64,000 nucleotides of DNA. Origin: Eonycteris spelaea. Its lineage: Eukaryota > Chordata > Mammalia > Chiroptera > Pteropodidae. A model generated the notes under the pieces. It had not been told where the DNA came from, did not search any database, and saw only the letters and a program-made list of their open reading frames with translations. The stretch lies in the NCBI GenBank assembly GCA_003508835.1, contig PUFA01000070.1, positions 682,001-746,000 on the forward strand, given 5' to 3'. Positions 23,075 to 35,570 of this stretch are shown here, in pieces (position 1 is the stretch's first letter; each line of letters begins with the position of its first letter). Made by a program: the position numbers and the translations under genes.

Positions 23075-23200
23075 TCTCTTAAACTAGACAACAAACTCTT
23101 ATAGATTAGAAATCACATCTTATATTTCCTGACATCACCCAAAAGCATCCATCATGGTGCCTTGAACATAGGAGATGATTAATAAATGTTTGCTGATAGG
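23075..23200 (+). repeat. L2 3'-end fragment, sense
   Basis: 'tcatggtgccttgaacatag' followed by 'gattaataaatgtttgctga' is the L2 3' terminus. Confidence 0.65.
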
Positions 23201-23219
23201 TTGATTGACAGATTTTTTT

Positions 23220-23520
23220 TGGCACGGTTAAAGCTGAAGGACGTACTGCTCTCTGGAGTCAAGCACATAGCAATGAGCTACAAAGAGGAAAATGAGCTTC
23301 AGCGTTCGTGGGGAATGTCACTGCTTAGAGCCTCTGGGAGACACGCAGCTGATGGATGAGGATGCTGCTAGACGGAGGACGACTCTGCTGTGCGGGTTGC
23401 AGACCCTGCTGGCTAGCGGTGGAATAGTTACGCCGCCAGACAGTGAGATCCTGACCACCTCACCAAGACCGAATTCATTTAGCAGGCATTTCCACGGGCC
23501 ATCCCTGTAGCACATGGATT
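23220..23520. other. CpG-enriched single-copy patch
   Basis: About 300 bp holds roughly a dozen CpG dinucleotides in an otherwise CpG-poor region, with no transposon signature. A 72-residue + frame (23292-23510) and a 65-residue minus frame occupy it, but neither has a recognisable domain. It could be a conserved regulatory element, a non-coding exon or an old processed insert. Confidence 0.4.
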
Positions 23521-23744
23521 GATTGATTGCACAGCTGTTATTGTGTGCTTAAAGATAAATTAGGAGTAATTAATAGGTGGGGATCAATAGCAGTACTATA
23601 TTGCAGTGAGGGATTTAATTTTCTTTCCGAGTTGAGAGGAAATCACAAAGATCTCACATAATTAGAATAAATGGGTTAATCATAGATATTCACTACTACA
23701 TTTTTTGTTTAATGTACGTTTTAATTTTTAGTTTCTCTTTACTT

Positions 23745-23960
23745 TTTGAAAAGGTAATGAATACCTGCATATGGTAACTCAAACAATACAAAATGAAAAA
23801 AATGGTTGCTCCCCAGAGGCAACCACTATTGCCAATGTCTTAGGTGTTCTCACAGAGATGAGGCTCTGTGTGTGTGGGGGGAGCGGGGGGTGCACGTGCA
23901 TGTGTATGTTTGTGCATGTGTGTGCGTGCACCTTAGTTAGAAATAGTTTTAAGCATCCAA
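23745..23960 (-). repeat. L1 3' UTR remnant, antisense, with G/T-rich tract
   Basis: 'gtaactcaaacaatacaaaa' and 'gctccccagaggcaaccact' are typical of antisense L1 3' UTR. A degenerate GTGTGT/GTGCATGT tract follows at about 23868-23932. Confidence 0.6.
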
Positions 23961-24499
23961 TAACTTCTTTCTGATCTTTATGTCTGTTGGTTCATCTGTA
24001 TCTCTCTGGTGGCTGGTGCAGTGGCCAGCTCATACTGTCCAAAATTCATGGTCAATAATTATTTGTTCACTGACTAGATTTATTTTATTCAGTGACCAAG
24101 TAGATTTATTTCAGTAGTTTAAAAAATGATTTGCATAAGCTTGGAACATCTTTATTGTGAATTAACAAAAGACATGCAATTTGACATGTCTAGAGAACAG
24201 AGCATCTTAATTAATTCTAATGTATTGGTACAATAATTTAAAACCACTGAAGCAGAAACCGCCTATTCGAATATTCTCCATTGACTGTAGGAGCTCTTTG
24301 CAAAATATGCACCTCCTGTGTTTAAATAAGGATTGGCTGACTAGCAAAAAAGATTAAAAATATGTCAGAACATATATAAATTAGTGTGTTATTGAAAGTT
24401 GCTACTTCAGGAGACTATACTTTTTAAAATTGCCCCTTTGAGTTCATTAGCCACATGTTACTGTGGCTGCCACTACTTTTATTGCACTGCCACTACTAC
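23961..24499. other. Intergenic, nothing recognised
   Basis: AT-rich, with no repeat or gene recognised. Confidence 0.5.
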
Positions 24500-24745
24500 C
24501 AATATCACTATGTATTTAGTAAATAGTATGTACTAGCACCATGGAAGTATTTTATATGCATTATTTCACTTAATCACATAGCAATATTATCAGGTAGATA
24601 TTATTATCGTCTGCATTTTGTAGATGAGAAAACTGAGGCACAGAATGATTTAATTCCTTGCTTATACTCATAAAGCTAATAAAATAGTAGAATGGGGGTT
24701 GGGGCCCAATTTGATACCAGAGCATATACTTCTAACCCAACATTT
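24500..24745 (-). repeat. MIR SINE, antisense
   Basis: 'cattttgtagatgagaaaac' and 'tgaggcacagaatgatttaa' (24616-24655) are the core of antisense MIR. The downstream part is decayed. Confidence 0.8.
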
Positions 24746-26539
24746 TTGACCAGAAATGAAAATTCTTATTGATCATTCTTCCTATTTGCCAAATTTAGCT
24801 CAGAACGACTTTTGCTTTTATCAACAAAATGAAATCCATCTTCAAAAAGAATGATGTTTTGTTAGCACTGTGGTTTTTCAAAAGATATGTACCAGTAGCT
24901 AAAATCAATTTAAAAAGAGGCATTCCCAAAATGGTTTGCATCATTAAAATGAGTGATCAGTCAGCTTCCTAAGGTTTCTACTTGGAAAGGGGTAGTATCC
25001 ATTCATGTGTATATAGATGTGTTTGCTATATATATATATATAAAATCTGTCTTTATATTTACTGTTACAGCTCATATATCTATTTTTAAAAAACAGGAAA
25101 ATATTAAATTGCCTATATTTCTTCACATTTCATCACTTGGGCTTTATAATCCAGATAGTCCTAGGCAAATCTGCAAATTATGCAAAATGTGTCTTGCCAC
25201 ATCCCTTTCTTTCAGCACTTCCCTTTAATTATTTCTCCATCTTCTCTCTTCTCTCCTCACTCAAAAATGCCAAGAGTTCAGCGAGTCTCAGCAGCCATAT
25301 GCAGAACTCTCAAGTTCAAGGTCCCACCCTGTCTTATCCTGTCTGGGTTCTCCTTTCATGGGATCCAAAATTATCCCTCTCTTTAGCTATCTGACACAAA
25401 TCCTATTCTCACAAGATAGCATGTAAATTTAAGGAGAAAAGACATCAGAGAAAACTAATCCACAGCAAGGTGTAAATGACTGATAGCCCTAGCCAAATAT
25501 AGAGGTCTTGGCAGTAGCACCGATATTTAGAAAGAGAAGCTTATTAGATCAAAAGCAGTATATTCATTTTGGCAGAATACTATTCTCTAGTCCTTCCTCA
25601 CTATAACAGATTCTAGATGGGGACTTTTCTTGTCTTCTTCAACTAATGTTACATCTATGGCTGGACTTTATTCTGTGATGGCACCAGAGACCTACTTCCA
25701 CTTTTGTATTATATGGGACACTTAATTTATTCTAGTTGGCAAAGAATGGGGTTTTTGGTTGTAGACATTGATGGACATGGGGGTGGAGGACGAGTCTTCC
25801 AAGGAGACTCTTGGATGTGTCCATGAGAAACACAGTGAATTTATTATTCTGGAGAGGAGTGTTTGTTGTGGTGGTGGTGATTGTTTTAGTTTATTATTAT
25901 TATTATTTTTAACAGAGAGAAACTGAAAACCTTAAACGGTCTTTAAGCCTCATACAATGCTTTTGACTTAAGGGTTGTTTGTGGTTCCCTTTTCTGTCAG
26001 TTTCAGAGAAAAATCGTATTTGGGGCATGCCACCTAGTGGTGATCGCTTTTGGTTTATTGCTCAGGGGAAGAGAGTAAATCAAACCCTAATAAATCAAAG
26101 TCTCCGAGGCTCAAAAGCCACACCGAAAGGCCATCCAGGTCATCTTTTAGCTTTTACGTAAGCAGGCAAGGACTTCACCCTTTCTGTGGCCCCTAGACTG
26201 AAAGGACAGGGTGGTTCAAAGCCACTTGAACTCTGAAGCTGAAGGGCTCCCAGTTCCCCAGCGAACTTTGAACGCTGGTGCCCTGCCTGGATGGGACACA
26301 GCTCTGTATCCCCACAGGCTTTGTAGAACAAATAGAAGACAAGGCTCTTTTCTGAGTCTTAGCCCCAACTTAACAAATGTCCTCTCTTTGACCTCTTTTC
26401 CTCTCTCTCTTGGCTGCTTCTTCCTCTTTCCATATTCCCTGCTGCTTTTACTGCTTTTCTTCCATGGTCATGCTTTATGTACCTAAGAATCACCATATAA
26501 TACTTTAAAAAAAATTACTACAGTCTTTTAAATTTTTTT
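24746..26539. other. Intergenic, no gene or nameable transposon
   Basis: About 1.8 kb. A (TA)n run lies at 25026-25043 and a short TTA run near 25890-25910. Frames at 24953-25394 and 25979-26486 are short and featureless. Confidence 0.45.
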
Positions 26540-26708
26540 TTAAATTTCAATTTTCCTTAAAAGGAAAAGGATTCATGGTCAATGTAGAATGCTTAAAAAA
26601 CAGAAAACCACACATACACACATACACACACATTACATACACCATACACCCTAGAGATAATCACTGTTTAACATTTTTGCAAAAATCCTTATAGCTTACT
26701 TTTCCTGA

Positions 26709-26739
<31 letters not shown>

Positions 26740-26890
26740 GTGTGTGTGTAGTTTTTTAAAAAGCAAAACCCCAAAATAGATCATAAACATTTTTTCATGT
26801 TGATAAATGTTCTTCTATTATGTGACTTTAGTAACTTCATCATAAGATATACCAGAATTTACTTAATTACTGTTTAATTGAAGAAAGTGA
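26540..26890 (-). repeat. L1 3' UTR remnant, antisense, with CA and GT microsatellites
   Basis: 'agataatcactgtttaacat' and the following 'ccttatagcttacttttcct' match antisense old L1 3' UTR. A CACACATA tract lies at 26602-26642 and a (GT)n run of about 42 bp at 26709-26751. Confidence 0.65.
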
Positions 26891-26929
26891 GAATAATAGG
26901 TAATATTTTAAATTAATACTTACATTCAG

Positions 26930-27175
26930 TTCACACTTTATTGAGCATCTATTGCATGCTATATTGTAAAAGGCAATTTTCATATTCATTATCACCTTTA
27001 ATCTGCATAAGATCCCTATGATCACCAATAAAGTAGGTATTGTGATGCCATTTTACACAAGAGGAAGCTGAAAATCTGAGAATTAGCTTTTTAAGACTAC
27101 AAGATTTGTAAGAGGGACACACAGAAAGAAAACTTTGGTCTCTGGATCTATTGACCCTCAGCTACTTCCTGGAGT
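26930..27175 (-). repeat. MIR SINE, antisense, degraded
   Basis: 'attgagcatctattgcatgc', 'ataaagtaggtattgtgatg' and 'ccattttacacaagaggaag' follow antisense MIR. Confidence 0.65.
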
Positions 27176-27375
27176 CCTAATAGATGCTGAGCATGACCAC
27201 TGCTTTTCTGAGCATTCTTTCTCTTTGTCTTCAAGATATGAATAAAGAGAAACCTCCAAAAGGAGGTTAGTGTCAAAAGGTTTTAGAGCCATGGTGGGGG
27301 ACATAAAATAGGATAAGAGAAAGTGGAAGGACAGCCACTAGGGAGGAACTCCTGGCTTTTCATAGCTCTGGTAAG

Positions 27376-27768
27376 AATAATTACTAAATGCTCTACTCAT
27401 AGATACAGAGGACAGATTGGTTGTTGCCAGATGTGAGGGTGAGGGGGTTGGAGGGTAGACAATATGGGTAAAGGGGGTAAAAAGATATAAATTTCCAGTT
27501 ATAAAATAAGTTATGGGGATGTATAACATGGTGATTATAGTTAATAATACTGTACTGTATATTTAAAAGTTGCTAAGAGAGTAGATCTTAAAAGTTCTCA
27601 TCATAAGAAAAAAATTGTTTGTAACTACATGTAGCGACAGATGTTAACTAGACTTATTGTGACTTCACAATATACACAAATATTGAATTACATTGTACAT
27701 CTGAAACTAGTATGATGTTAGAAGTCAAATATACCTCAATAAAAAAGGTAAAAATTATTAAATGCTCT
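27376..27768 (+). mobile_element. 5'-truncated L1 3' end with target-site duplication
   Basis: The body at 27395-27750 ('actcatagatacagaggaca', 'taagttatggggatgtataa', 'gacttcacaatatacacaaa', terminal 'tacctcaataaaaaaggta') is an L1 3' end. It is flanked by imperfect direct repeats, AATAATTACTAAATGCTCT (27376-27394) and AAAATTATTAAATGCTCT (27751-27768), which fit a decayed target-site duplication. The minus frame at 27338-27529 lies in it. Confidence 0.75.
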
Positions 27769-27935
27769 ATATACATTGTCTAATTTTATCCTCAACAATC
27801 CAGTGAAGTATATACTAACATAATCTTATTTTAAAGTAAGAGAAGTAGTTGGTCCAAGGTCACCATCCTGGTAGGTGGCAGAGGCAGAATTAGAATTCAG
27901 TTAGTCTGATTCCAAAGCCTCTTTAACTGCTTCCT
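27769..27935 (-). repeat. MIR SINE, antisense
   Basis: 'ttatcctcaacaatccagtg', 'gtccaaggtcaccatcctgg' and 'taggtggcagaggcagaatt' match antisense MIR. Confidence 0.75.
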
Positions 27936-30714
27936 TCCATGTAAATTAGTGTTCTAAGAACTTTAGAGTGATATAATCAGAAGTCCCACTTCTGGTTTTG
28001 AGGGTGTGTTTGAAGGAGCCTATTAGACAGATGAATGAAATGGGGGAGAGGAGACAGAATAGAAGATTAAAGTGAAAAAAGCCTTAAAAAATATAAAAAG
28101 CTTGAAAGAATGCCAGTTGCAATAAAAGTAACCCATGGGGAAGAAGGACCAGCAATCTCTGACGCAAAAAGTTTGGCAAGCAATGCTGAGTTGTTGAAAA
28201 AAAGGTTGAAATGTCTGTTGTTTCTTGTTTTGTAAGCAAAGGAGAAACATAAGAATAGTTGTTAGAAATGGTTTTTCCTCCATAGAATGTTAGTACATTT
28301 TCCAAAAATAATCATCTCAGCATACTCCTATCACTTACCATGAAACCAATGAAACAGACTTTCATATAGATTGTTTCACAAGTTTACACTGTAGGGTAAA
28401 AGATTAGTAGCAATATATCTTTTCAGACATTATGTCCATGTAGACTGCTCCTGTTTTAGCTTCTTAATCTCTGAAATAAAATGAATAATACTCCCTATTT
28501 CACAGACATTGTAAAAATTAATGAATAAATACTAAGAGATTGGTGAATGCTTTAAAAGGGATATGCTAATACAGTATATGCTATTTTTTATGTCCTTGTT
28601 CTTATTCTGAAGTCATAATGCTCCGATGGTGACACTTAGTCATCACCATGGAAACCAATGATATATACCACCTTTTTTCCGGGGGCCTCTCTCCATCCTC
28701 CAGGCAATTCCAGAGGCTTCCACAAAAATACGATTAGCTTTATTTCTTACCATCTTTAAGTTCCGTCACTGGTTTGTAGCTACCTTCTCTACTAACCTTT
28801 TCCTTGAATGCATCTCTATACCTCCACCTACATCTTTCTTCTGATGTATAATTCCATGCTCATTCTCATGGCTGTGATTCTGGGAGGTGTATCTTACTAT
28901 TTCTTTGTTCTCTTCTAGCTTGCTCTTACTTTACTCCTTGCATGTGGGAACAACTTTTGTTGATTCAGCAAGTCATTTCATATCTCTATTAATGTCTGCA
29001 TGGAGAAGCCAAGCCAACTTAAAGTTATCAATTGTGTTATGGCTGCCAATGACTAAAGTTTCAATGTCTGTGTAGTGTTTGCTTCAATAATTAAGAAGTC
29101 ACCATAAATGGATGGCTCTAACTGTAATTCTTGAAGACAAGTGAAATCAAATTGATAACACTAGTTATCCTGTACAGGGTATCAGATGGATATTATACCA
29201 GGTTGTCTGTATTAGTTAACATTTTGTAAGTATGATCAATTAGATTTTTGAAAATCTGTTGTTCTTTGTTCTCTTGAGAGATATTGGCACATAAAGACAA
29301 GCTATCCTTATCATAACACTTAATCTGGAGTGATGAATCATATGACTTTCCTAGTGAATATTTTAAATAAGGTTTTCCATGTTACTAAATAGCTTTTAAT
29401 TATCAAAAGAATACAGTGAGACTGACATTAGAGTAACAGAAAACAGTATCTCCCTTTGAACAGACATTCATAACCAATTTTCTTGCAACTTTCTGCCAGT
29501 GTTGAATTGTCCCTCTTTTTCCTCCCCTCCTTTTGAGTCACTTAAGAAGAAAAGCAGGAAAAGAATGCTGATTTAATAGTTTTCTCATTCTTGGAATAAT
29601 CCCATCTAAAACATTCTCCTTCCCTTTAGTTTCTTTCCCAGCAGGAGGTTAAGCATCTAAGCATCTGACACCTTGCTGCCAGTGGCTGTGAGTATGTGAA
29701 AAGCACTACAAAACTGGAGTGGCTGGCCGAGCCTCTTTGACAGGGAGAAATAATTAAAAGCTTGGCTGTGAACTGGGTCCACTGAGGATAGTACCCTTGT
29801 ATTTAAAACCTCTGTATCTAGTCTGGTTCTAACTCCAGTGAGAGTGGGCCTGAATATCTCACAAAGTTCTCAACGGCCCCCAAAGCAGAGGGCCAGCGGG
29901 ACTGGCAGGCAGTCCTTGAGCTGCCATCTTTGACTTAGCTTGCCACCACTCTGGGGCTGGAAGTGAAAGCCTTGAGTGGACTTTTGTCTGTGGCCCAACT
30001 TCCCATGCCTGAATGCATCCTCTCTCTCTCCCTGAGAAATGATCTTCTTATTGCTGGTTCTCATCCCAAATGTCAAGCTGAAGGTAGACTAGGTCACTGC
30101 TTTCCTCTGCCATACACAAGCATTTGCAGGGGGCAGATGAGCAGATGCCAGGACAGCCTGAAGACTCATTTCGTTCGTGTGGTTTTGAAGGGACAAAGGA
30201 ACTGGAATGAGTTAAATCTACACATGTGCTGTTTAATTGCACTTTAAAACTCTTCATAAAGATCACACCCTGATTTGGCATTGAAATGAAAAGTTATTGC
30301 ATATGCCAAACGTATGGAAACAGTGGGCGTATGTATGATGTTAGAGCAGCACAAATTCATTATTGCAGGGTTAACGATAAGTCCATATCTTCTTGCAAAG
30401 CAATAACCAAGTGCTTGATAGAACATAAAAAAGGAAGCTACTCAGTAGCTGAGGCTATATTTTGTTACTGAGGGGGTACAAAAGGAATGCCTACCACATG
30501 CCAAGAGAGCAAGGCAAGTGAAATCAGGAGAACCGCCAAATCTCTGGGAGAATGTTGTGTTCTAGTTTGTCATTGCTTTTTCTTTTTTAATGGTAGCTAA
30601 TCGATAGCTTTATAGATTTGATAAAATATGTTAGTGTGAATCATTTCCAATCTTACTTGATTACAGACTCTTGTTTCCCCAGGAACATCTCTTGGAACTA
30701 GTGCTCTGTGGACC
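27936..30714. other. Intergenic, mostly nothing recognised
   Basis: About 2.8 kb. A weak sense MIR trace lies at 28450-28595 ('gcttcttaatctctgaaata', 'aatgaataatactccctatt'). The frames at 28023-28305 (-), 29870-30281 (both strands) and 30286-30471 (+) carry no recognisable domain. A small inverted repeat around 28626-28655 includes 'catcaccatggaaacc'. Confidence 0.4.
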
Positions 30715-30960
30715 ATGATAATATCTAGCACTTAATAATTAGCCAGTAAATATTAAATTATTTCACCTATATTAACTAAACGAATCCTTGCTATCTTCTT
30801 ATGTTGTAGGCACTATTGGTCTCCCTCTTGCAAATGAGGAAACTGAGGTACATGGAGATCGAGTAATTTGCCTAAAAACACACCGCTAGTGTACCAGAGC
30901 TAGGATACAAACCAGGGCAGGTGGCTCCAGAGTCTGTCTTCTTTACTACTAGAGCATATA
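30715..30960 (-). repeat. MIR SINE, antisense
   Basis: 'gcaaatgaggaaactgaggt', 'gagtaatttgcctaaaaaca' and 'tggctccagagtctgtcttc' are antisense MIR in order. Confidence 0.85.
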
Positions 30961-33900
30961 GTTTGGGGAATTCTGTTCTAGCCACAGACTAGGGGAGGAG
31001 AGTGCTGCAAATGTGACAGGGATAAAACATGAATAAGTACCACAATCCCCACCGATTCTTAAAAAAGTCAGCAGGAATCTACAGGCAAGAGTAAAGATTT
31101 CTCTGTTCTTGTTTATGTTGTCAATGCATTGTTCCTTTTTGTATATGCCTAAATTATTTGTACTCCCTCCAGGTTATAAAGATTAAGAAAGAAAGTCATT
31201 TCAGTGGAAGAATGAAGCACTGCAAGTTTAACCTGAATAGAATACCAGAAACAAGCCAAATATATAGCCCCAATTTAGGCCATATCTGAATGCTCTGAAG
31301 GGATCCATTATTACCTTACAGGCTGCTGCTTGCAGCGAAGGGGAAGCTAGTGCTTTTTTTCACAAAGTTAGGGACCACTTTGTGCTACTCTTCCCATCTT
31401 CTGACTAGCTGGTATTTGTGAGAGAAATTTCAGTGAACCAGATGGACTTGCTGATAGATGTAACAATCTTTTATTAGCTCAGCCCCTAGGGAAGAGGCAG
31501 GTGACAGAAGGATGTCGGCAGTGAAATTAACCTGAGCACAAACAGTGGTGTCATTGCTTGGAGCCCCAGTGCTGTTCAGATGCCGTGGCTCAGGTTTCCC
31601 AGGCAGGTGACTGTGAGGACGATTTTGCTTACTTCATCTCTTTAAGAGGTTTTGAACTTTGCCGTGGGATTTCTCCGTATGTGGGCTGCTTCCTGAGATT
31701 AGTTTGGCCTTCCTGAGATGTGTTTGGCTTTGAAAGCTGCAAGTGAACACAAGGGCTAGTACCTTATGGTAATTTAAGGACATTGTCCTCTTCAGGATAC
31801 AAAATGCTGTTCAGTTGCTATTTATCTGTGCCAGGTGGGTAAGAAAGGGAGATGATTCATAGCTCAATCCAGTGGGACAAGTGAAAGCCTTGATTACATC
31901 TTGGTTCCAGGCCGTCTTGTGGAACAAATGACTTGGCATTCATGGGTTCCAGAAGGACTGTAATAATTACACGAAGTCCAAGATTTAACTTGGGATTGGC
32001 TTGCATGAGAGAGAACACACAGATGTTAGACCAATTGTTAGACAGGATCTTTTCTGTTCACCACCAAGGTGGATAAAAGGTATGGATTCCAGTTTAATAT
32101 GTGAATTGTAGTTCCAAAGAAATCAGATGGAGATGGCTATCTTTAGGACAGCTGGCTAAATGGCAACTATCTAAATAAAAACAAAGGAGACATTATAATT
32201 TCCAGGGCTAAGAGAAAGTTAACAAATGGAAAGTTCTAGTGTGTCAGAATAAGTCATCTTTATATATAATAGCTGCTCCATACATATATTATGGTACAAA
32301 CTGATGGGTAATAAAAATTTTGACAGGGTTCATTATACTAAGTTTATAAATCAAGCTTCTGGGCTTAGGCACGAGACACACTCTTTGTTCTGGGAAGCTG
32401 AAAACTAGAAGGTACTTGATAAGAAAGTGCTAGAAAGAGTCCAGCTGTTAGCTATTATCATGTTTCTTTTGAACATACTATACAAGGCATGTATGGTTAA
32501 CAGAGAGAGCATCTGAGAGAGATTAAAAACCATGGTTACATTAACGCACACCTATCTCAGGGGATCTGTACTCACTTTTCTCTCACAACGTATGCTTCCT
32601 GCAGCGTTTCTGCTTCATCTGGCAGGCTGCCTTTGGAATCTGTAGTGCCTCAAGTCTCTTTCAGCAGTGTTGGAGGATAGAAGTTGAAGGAGTTCAAAAC
32701 AAGTCTCCCCAGAATGTGCCACTTTTGCATGCAGACTATTTTGAACTGAAGATAATCAAGGCCAAAAGATTTAGATGGAACTTTTACATTAACGCAGAAT
32801 AGATGCTAGCGGCAAGACAGCTAACAATCTACTTGAATACCAGTCAAGAATGTGTGTGGCAGCTGAAACATCCTCACACACAAATATTTGCTTGGGGTAG
32901 ACTGACATACAGGTAGATGACTACTGTTTCAAAATGATGTTAATTGTCTTTAATAAAATTAAATCTAAAGTCTTCCACTCATACGAAGATCATCTGAGCT
33001 TAGAAAAAACATTTGAATACAAATGAGGTGGTATAAAACATGAATTATATTGCAAATTTTCTAAATTTCCATTTCATTTTCTTAAATACTACTGTAAGCA
33101 AGGATATTGTGAGAACTTTTAAAACAGATTTGCAAAACTTCTGTGAGGCAACCAGGGCAGATACTCTGAAGGGCCAGTCTCTTACTGGGCAGTTTTCTGA
33201 GGTAAGAGGCCACCTTTTTACTCTCTCTCTAGCAAAAAGCCAAGGGGTACAAATTCCTACTTAGGCCACAGAAAAGTGACTGATTTGTTTGACTCTTCAA
33301 CACATCGCATTAGTCATGTGCTGGAGTCAAGCTACACTCTTTCCTTCACTCATGGGAGGTGATAAGTGTTGGAGGAGAGAGTCCAGCTTTTGGGGCTGTT
33401 GCTTTCAGTGTTAAAGAGTGCAGCCTGTTCAGCCAGCCATCAAAGGATCACTCAGCTCTGTGGCACTCACTTCTAAAGAGTGAAGGCCTAGAGTTTAGGT
33501 AGGTGTGGACAAGTTGTTATTTGTGGGGAATACTTGACTGATTTTCAAACAGACACTAGTTAATGCAGCACTTCATTATTTCTGCATAGCCAGCACTGTT
33601 CCTTGTGACAAGGTGAAGAGAAGCATGAGACTTTCAGAGTGTACCATGTCTCATGTATCTCCTTCTACGGCAGGGTGAGCTCTCAAAGCAATTCTAGTGG
33701 TTTTATTTATAAATTAGAGTGGGGTATAAGGGGTAGGACCAGATGTATTTTAGGTCTCTTCTGTGATTCATTTAGAATGAGAGAAATAAATGGTAAATTG
33801 CATCTCTCTTCTTTTTTTTTAACTGTGATCCCTACTTATTCCTTTCCCTTTATAGCCCAGAAAAAGTTATTTTGTATCACTAAGGTGAGGGATAGCATTT

Positions 33901-33989
33901 CCTTGGGTCTTTAATGTATTTTTTATGATACAGTTTTTCTAGATTATATTTTGCATTCCTTCCCATATCCCTATGTGAAGATTACTCTG
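30961..33989. other. 3-kb interval with almost no nameable repeat
   Basis: The longest stretch without a repeat I can name. A possible old dispersed element lies near 32690-32860. A short direct repeat, 'ttcctgagattagtttggc' / 'ttcctgagatgtgtttggc', is at about 31690-31730. Frames at 33040-33264 and 33639-33914 are featureless. Confidence 0.4.
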
Positions 33990-34195
33990 AGTCATTTATC
34001 AATCATGGCAAGTTACTGAACATCTCTGTGCCTCGGTTTCCTCAGTTGTAAAATGGGAATAATAATAATATTTCTACTTGATAGAATTATTATGAGGAAT
34101 AAACAAATTAATATACATAAAGCTCCTTAGGTGAGTACTTGGCATATAGCATATAGTGTGTATTACTATTATTTTTATATTATCATTAAGTTTTT
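33990..34195 (+). repeat. MIR SINE, sense
   Basis: 'atctctgtgcctcggtttcc', 'tcagttgtaaaatgggaata', 'gaattattatgaggaataaa' and 'agtacttggcatatagcata' are clear sense MIR. Confidence 0.9.
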
Positions 34196-34299
34196 CAGCG
34201 TCTTTACCATTTACTTATGGCTTTCCTAGGTGCAGAGTGGGGAAGTAGTGGAGCAGACATACTAAAGTTTAGGAAACATTACAATCTCCTAGGATCTTA

Positions 34300-35570
34300 T
34301 AATCTAAAAAGGACTTGTGAAAAAGGACTTATATATTGGAAACTACATGGAATAATATGCTACAGTACATAACTGGGATCGAATGCTGATTTCAGGTGCT
34401 GCAGTAATAAAAAGAGTGAGATCAAGTGGGTTTATACACTTCAGAGAGAAGGCTGAGATTGAGCTGGGTTCAAGAACATTTAGGGTTGCGATAGGTAGAG
34501 AAAAGTGATGGGGGTCATTCCTGATGAGAACATGCAAGAAAGGTGAGAGGCCAGAAGGAGCATGAGATGGTATTGGGGCAGTGAGGAAACAGTGCTGGTA
34601 AAGCAGGTGAGCAGAAGGAAATAACATTGCACAGAATGGAGCTGTATTATGTAAGTTCTAGAAAGTTCTCTGTACTTACAGGAATTTTCATCTGATGGGA
34701 ATGAAACAGAGGGAAGTGAATATTTCTGAGTGAAGGAGAGAGCAATAGATGGAAACTCAGAGAAGATTTCTGTGGTTTTGGGGTTGGAGGCTGAGTCCAT
34801 GGAGATTAGCGAGGAAGTGGTTGCTCTGGTTGTGTTAGTATGAGGAGATGTGGGGCTGGTCTGGAGCATAGTAAAAGATGAAGAGGAAAGAAAAAGACTG
34901 GAGTGGCATTTCAAGGAAAAATTAGTAGAAAAGTTAGCAAGATCTGTCAATTGACTGGATAAATAAACCAAACTAGAGAGTAAATCAAAGATTATTACAA
35001 ATATTGAATCTGTGGGTCTGAAAATTAGAAATATCAGAGGAAAACTGGAAAACTGATTAAGAGGGGAGGGAAGCAAATGAGTTTGGTGTTGTATAAACTG
35101 AGTTTGCAGTGATAGTGTGATCTCCAGTAACGAAAGCTAACATTTATTTACTATGTGTCTGACACTATGTGTTTATTCCCATTTTTTGAAGGGTGAGAAG
35201 TTGAATATGACCCCAGGGTTATATTTTATAATTTAAATTGAGGTTTAAATCCAAGACATCTAATTCCTGTGCTTTCACTAGATCGCTACTTCGCTTAGTT
35301 ACTTTCAGGAAGTCCATTCTGAGAAGTCAAGACTGAAAATAATAGTTGGGGGTCATCAGCAAAAAGGTGTTAATTGCAGTAATGGGAATAGATGAACTTT
35401 CTGAGGGAAAAAAACATGCAGAAAGGAGAGCAGATGGCCAAGAATGAATCCTAGGGGAGGTCCACACTGAGAAATCAACCACAGGGAATGGTGCAGAGGC
35501 CCAGCCTGCTGGTCCCTGGCCTGTAAGGGTGAACAGATCAGAGAACAGGCTACATACAGGCTTGGCCTTG
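34300..35570 (-). repeat. L2 LINE, antisense, interrupted by MIR
   Basis: Antisense L2 runs from about 34300 through 35120 and resumes at 35305-35570 ('ttgggggtcatcagcaaaaa' and the 'gaatcctaggggaggtccac' area). The 198-residue serine-rich minus-strand frame (34480-35076) and the 94- and 83-residue frames nearby read the sense strand of L2. Their composition is the pyrimidine-rich bias of L2 rather than a gene. Confidence 0.65.
35125..35304 (-). repeat. MIR SINE, antisense, degraded
   Basis: 'aacgaaagctaacatttatt', 'tactatgtgtctgacactat' and 'aggtttaaatccaagacatc' match antisense MIR inside the L2. Confidence 0.55.

Noticed and set aside
28641..28656. Possible X-box-like palindrome in the desert (CATCACCATGGAAACC)
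   Set aside because: Only a partial match, no nearby promoter, and such motifs arise often by chance.
34480..35076. 198-residue serine-rich open frame on the minus strand
   Set aside because: It lies in an antisense L2, so the frame reads the pyrimidine-rich sense strand of L2. There is no domain and no gene structure.
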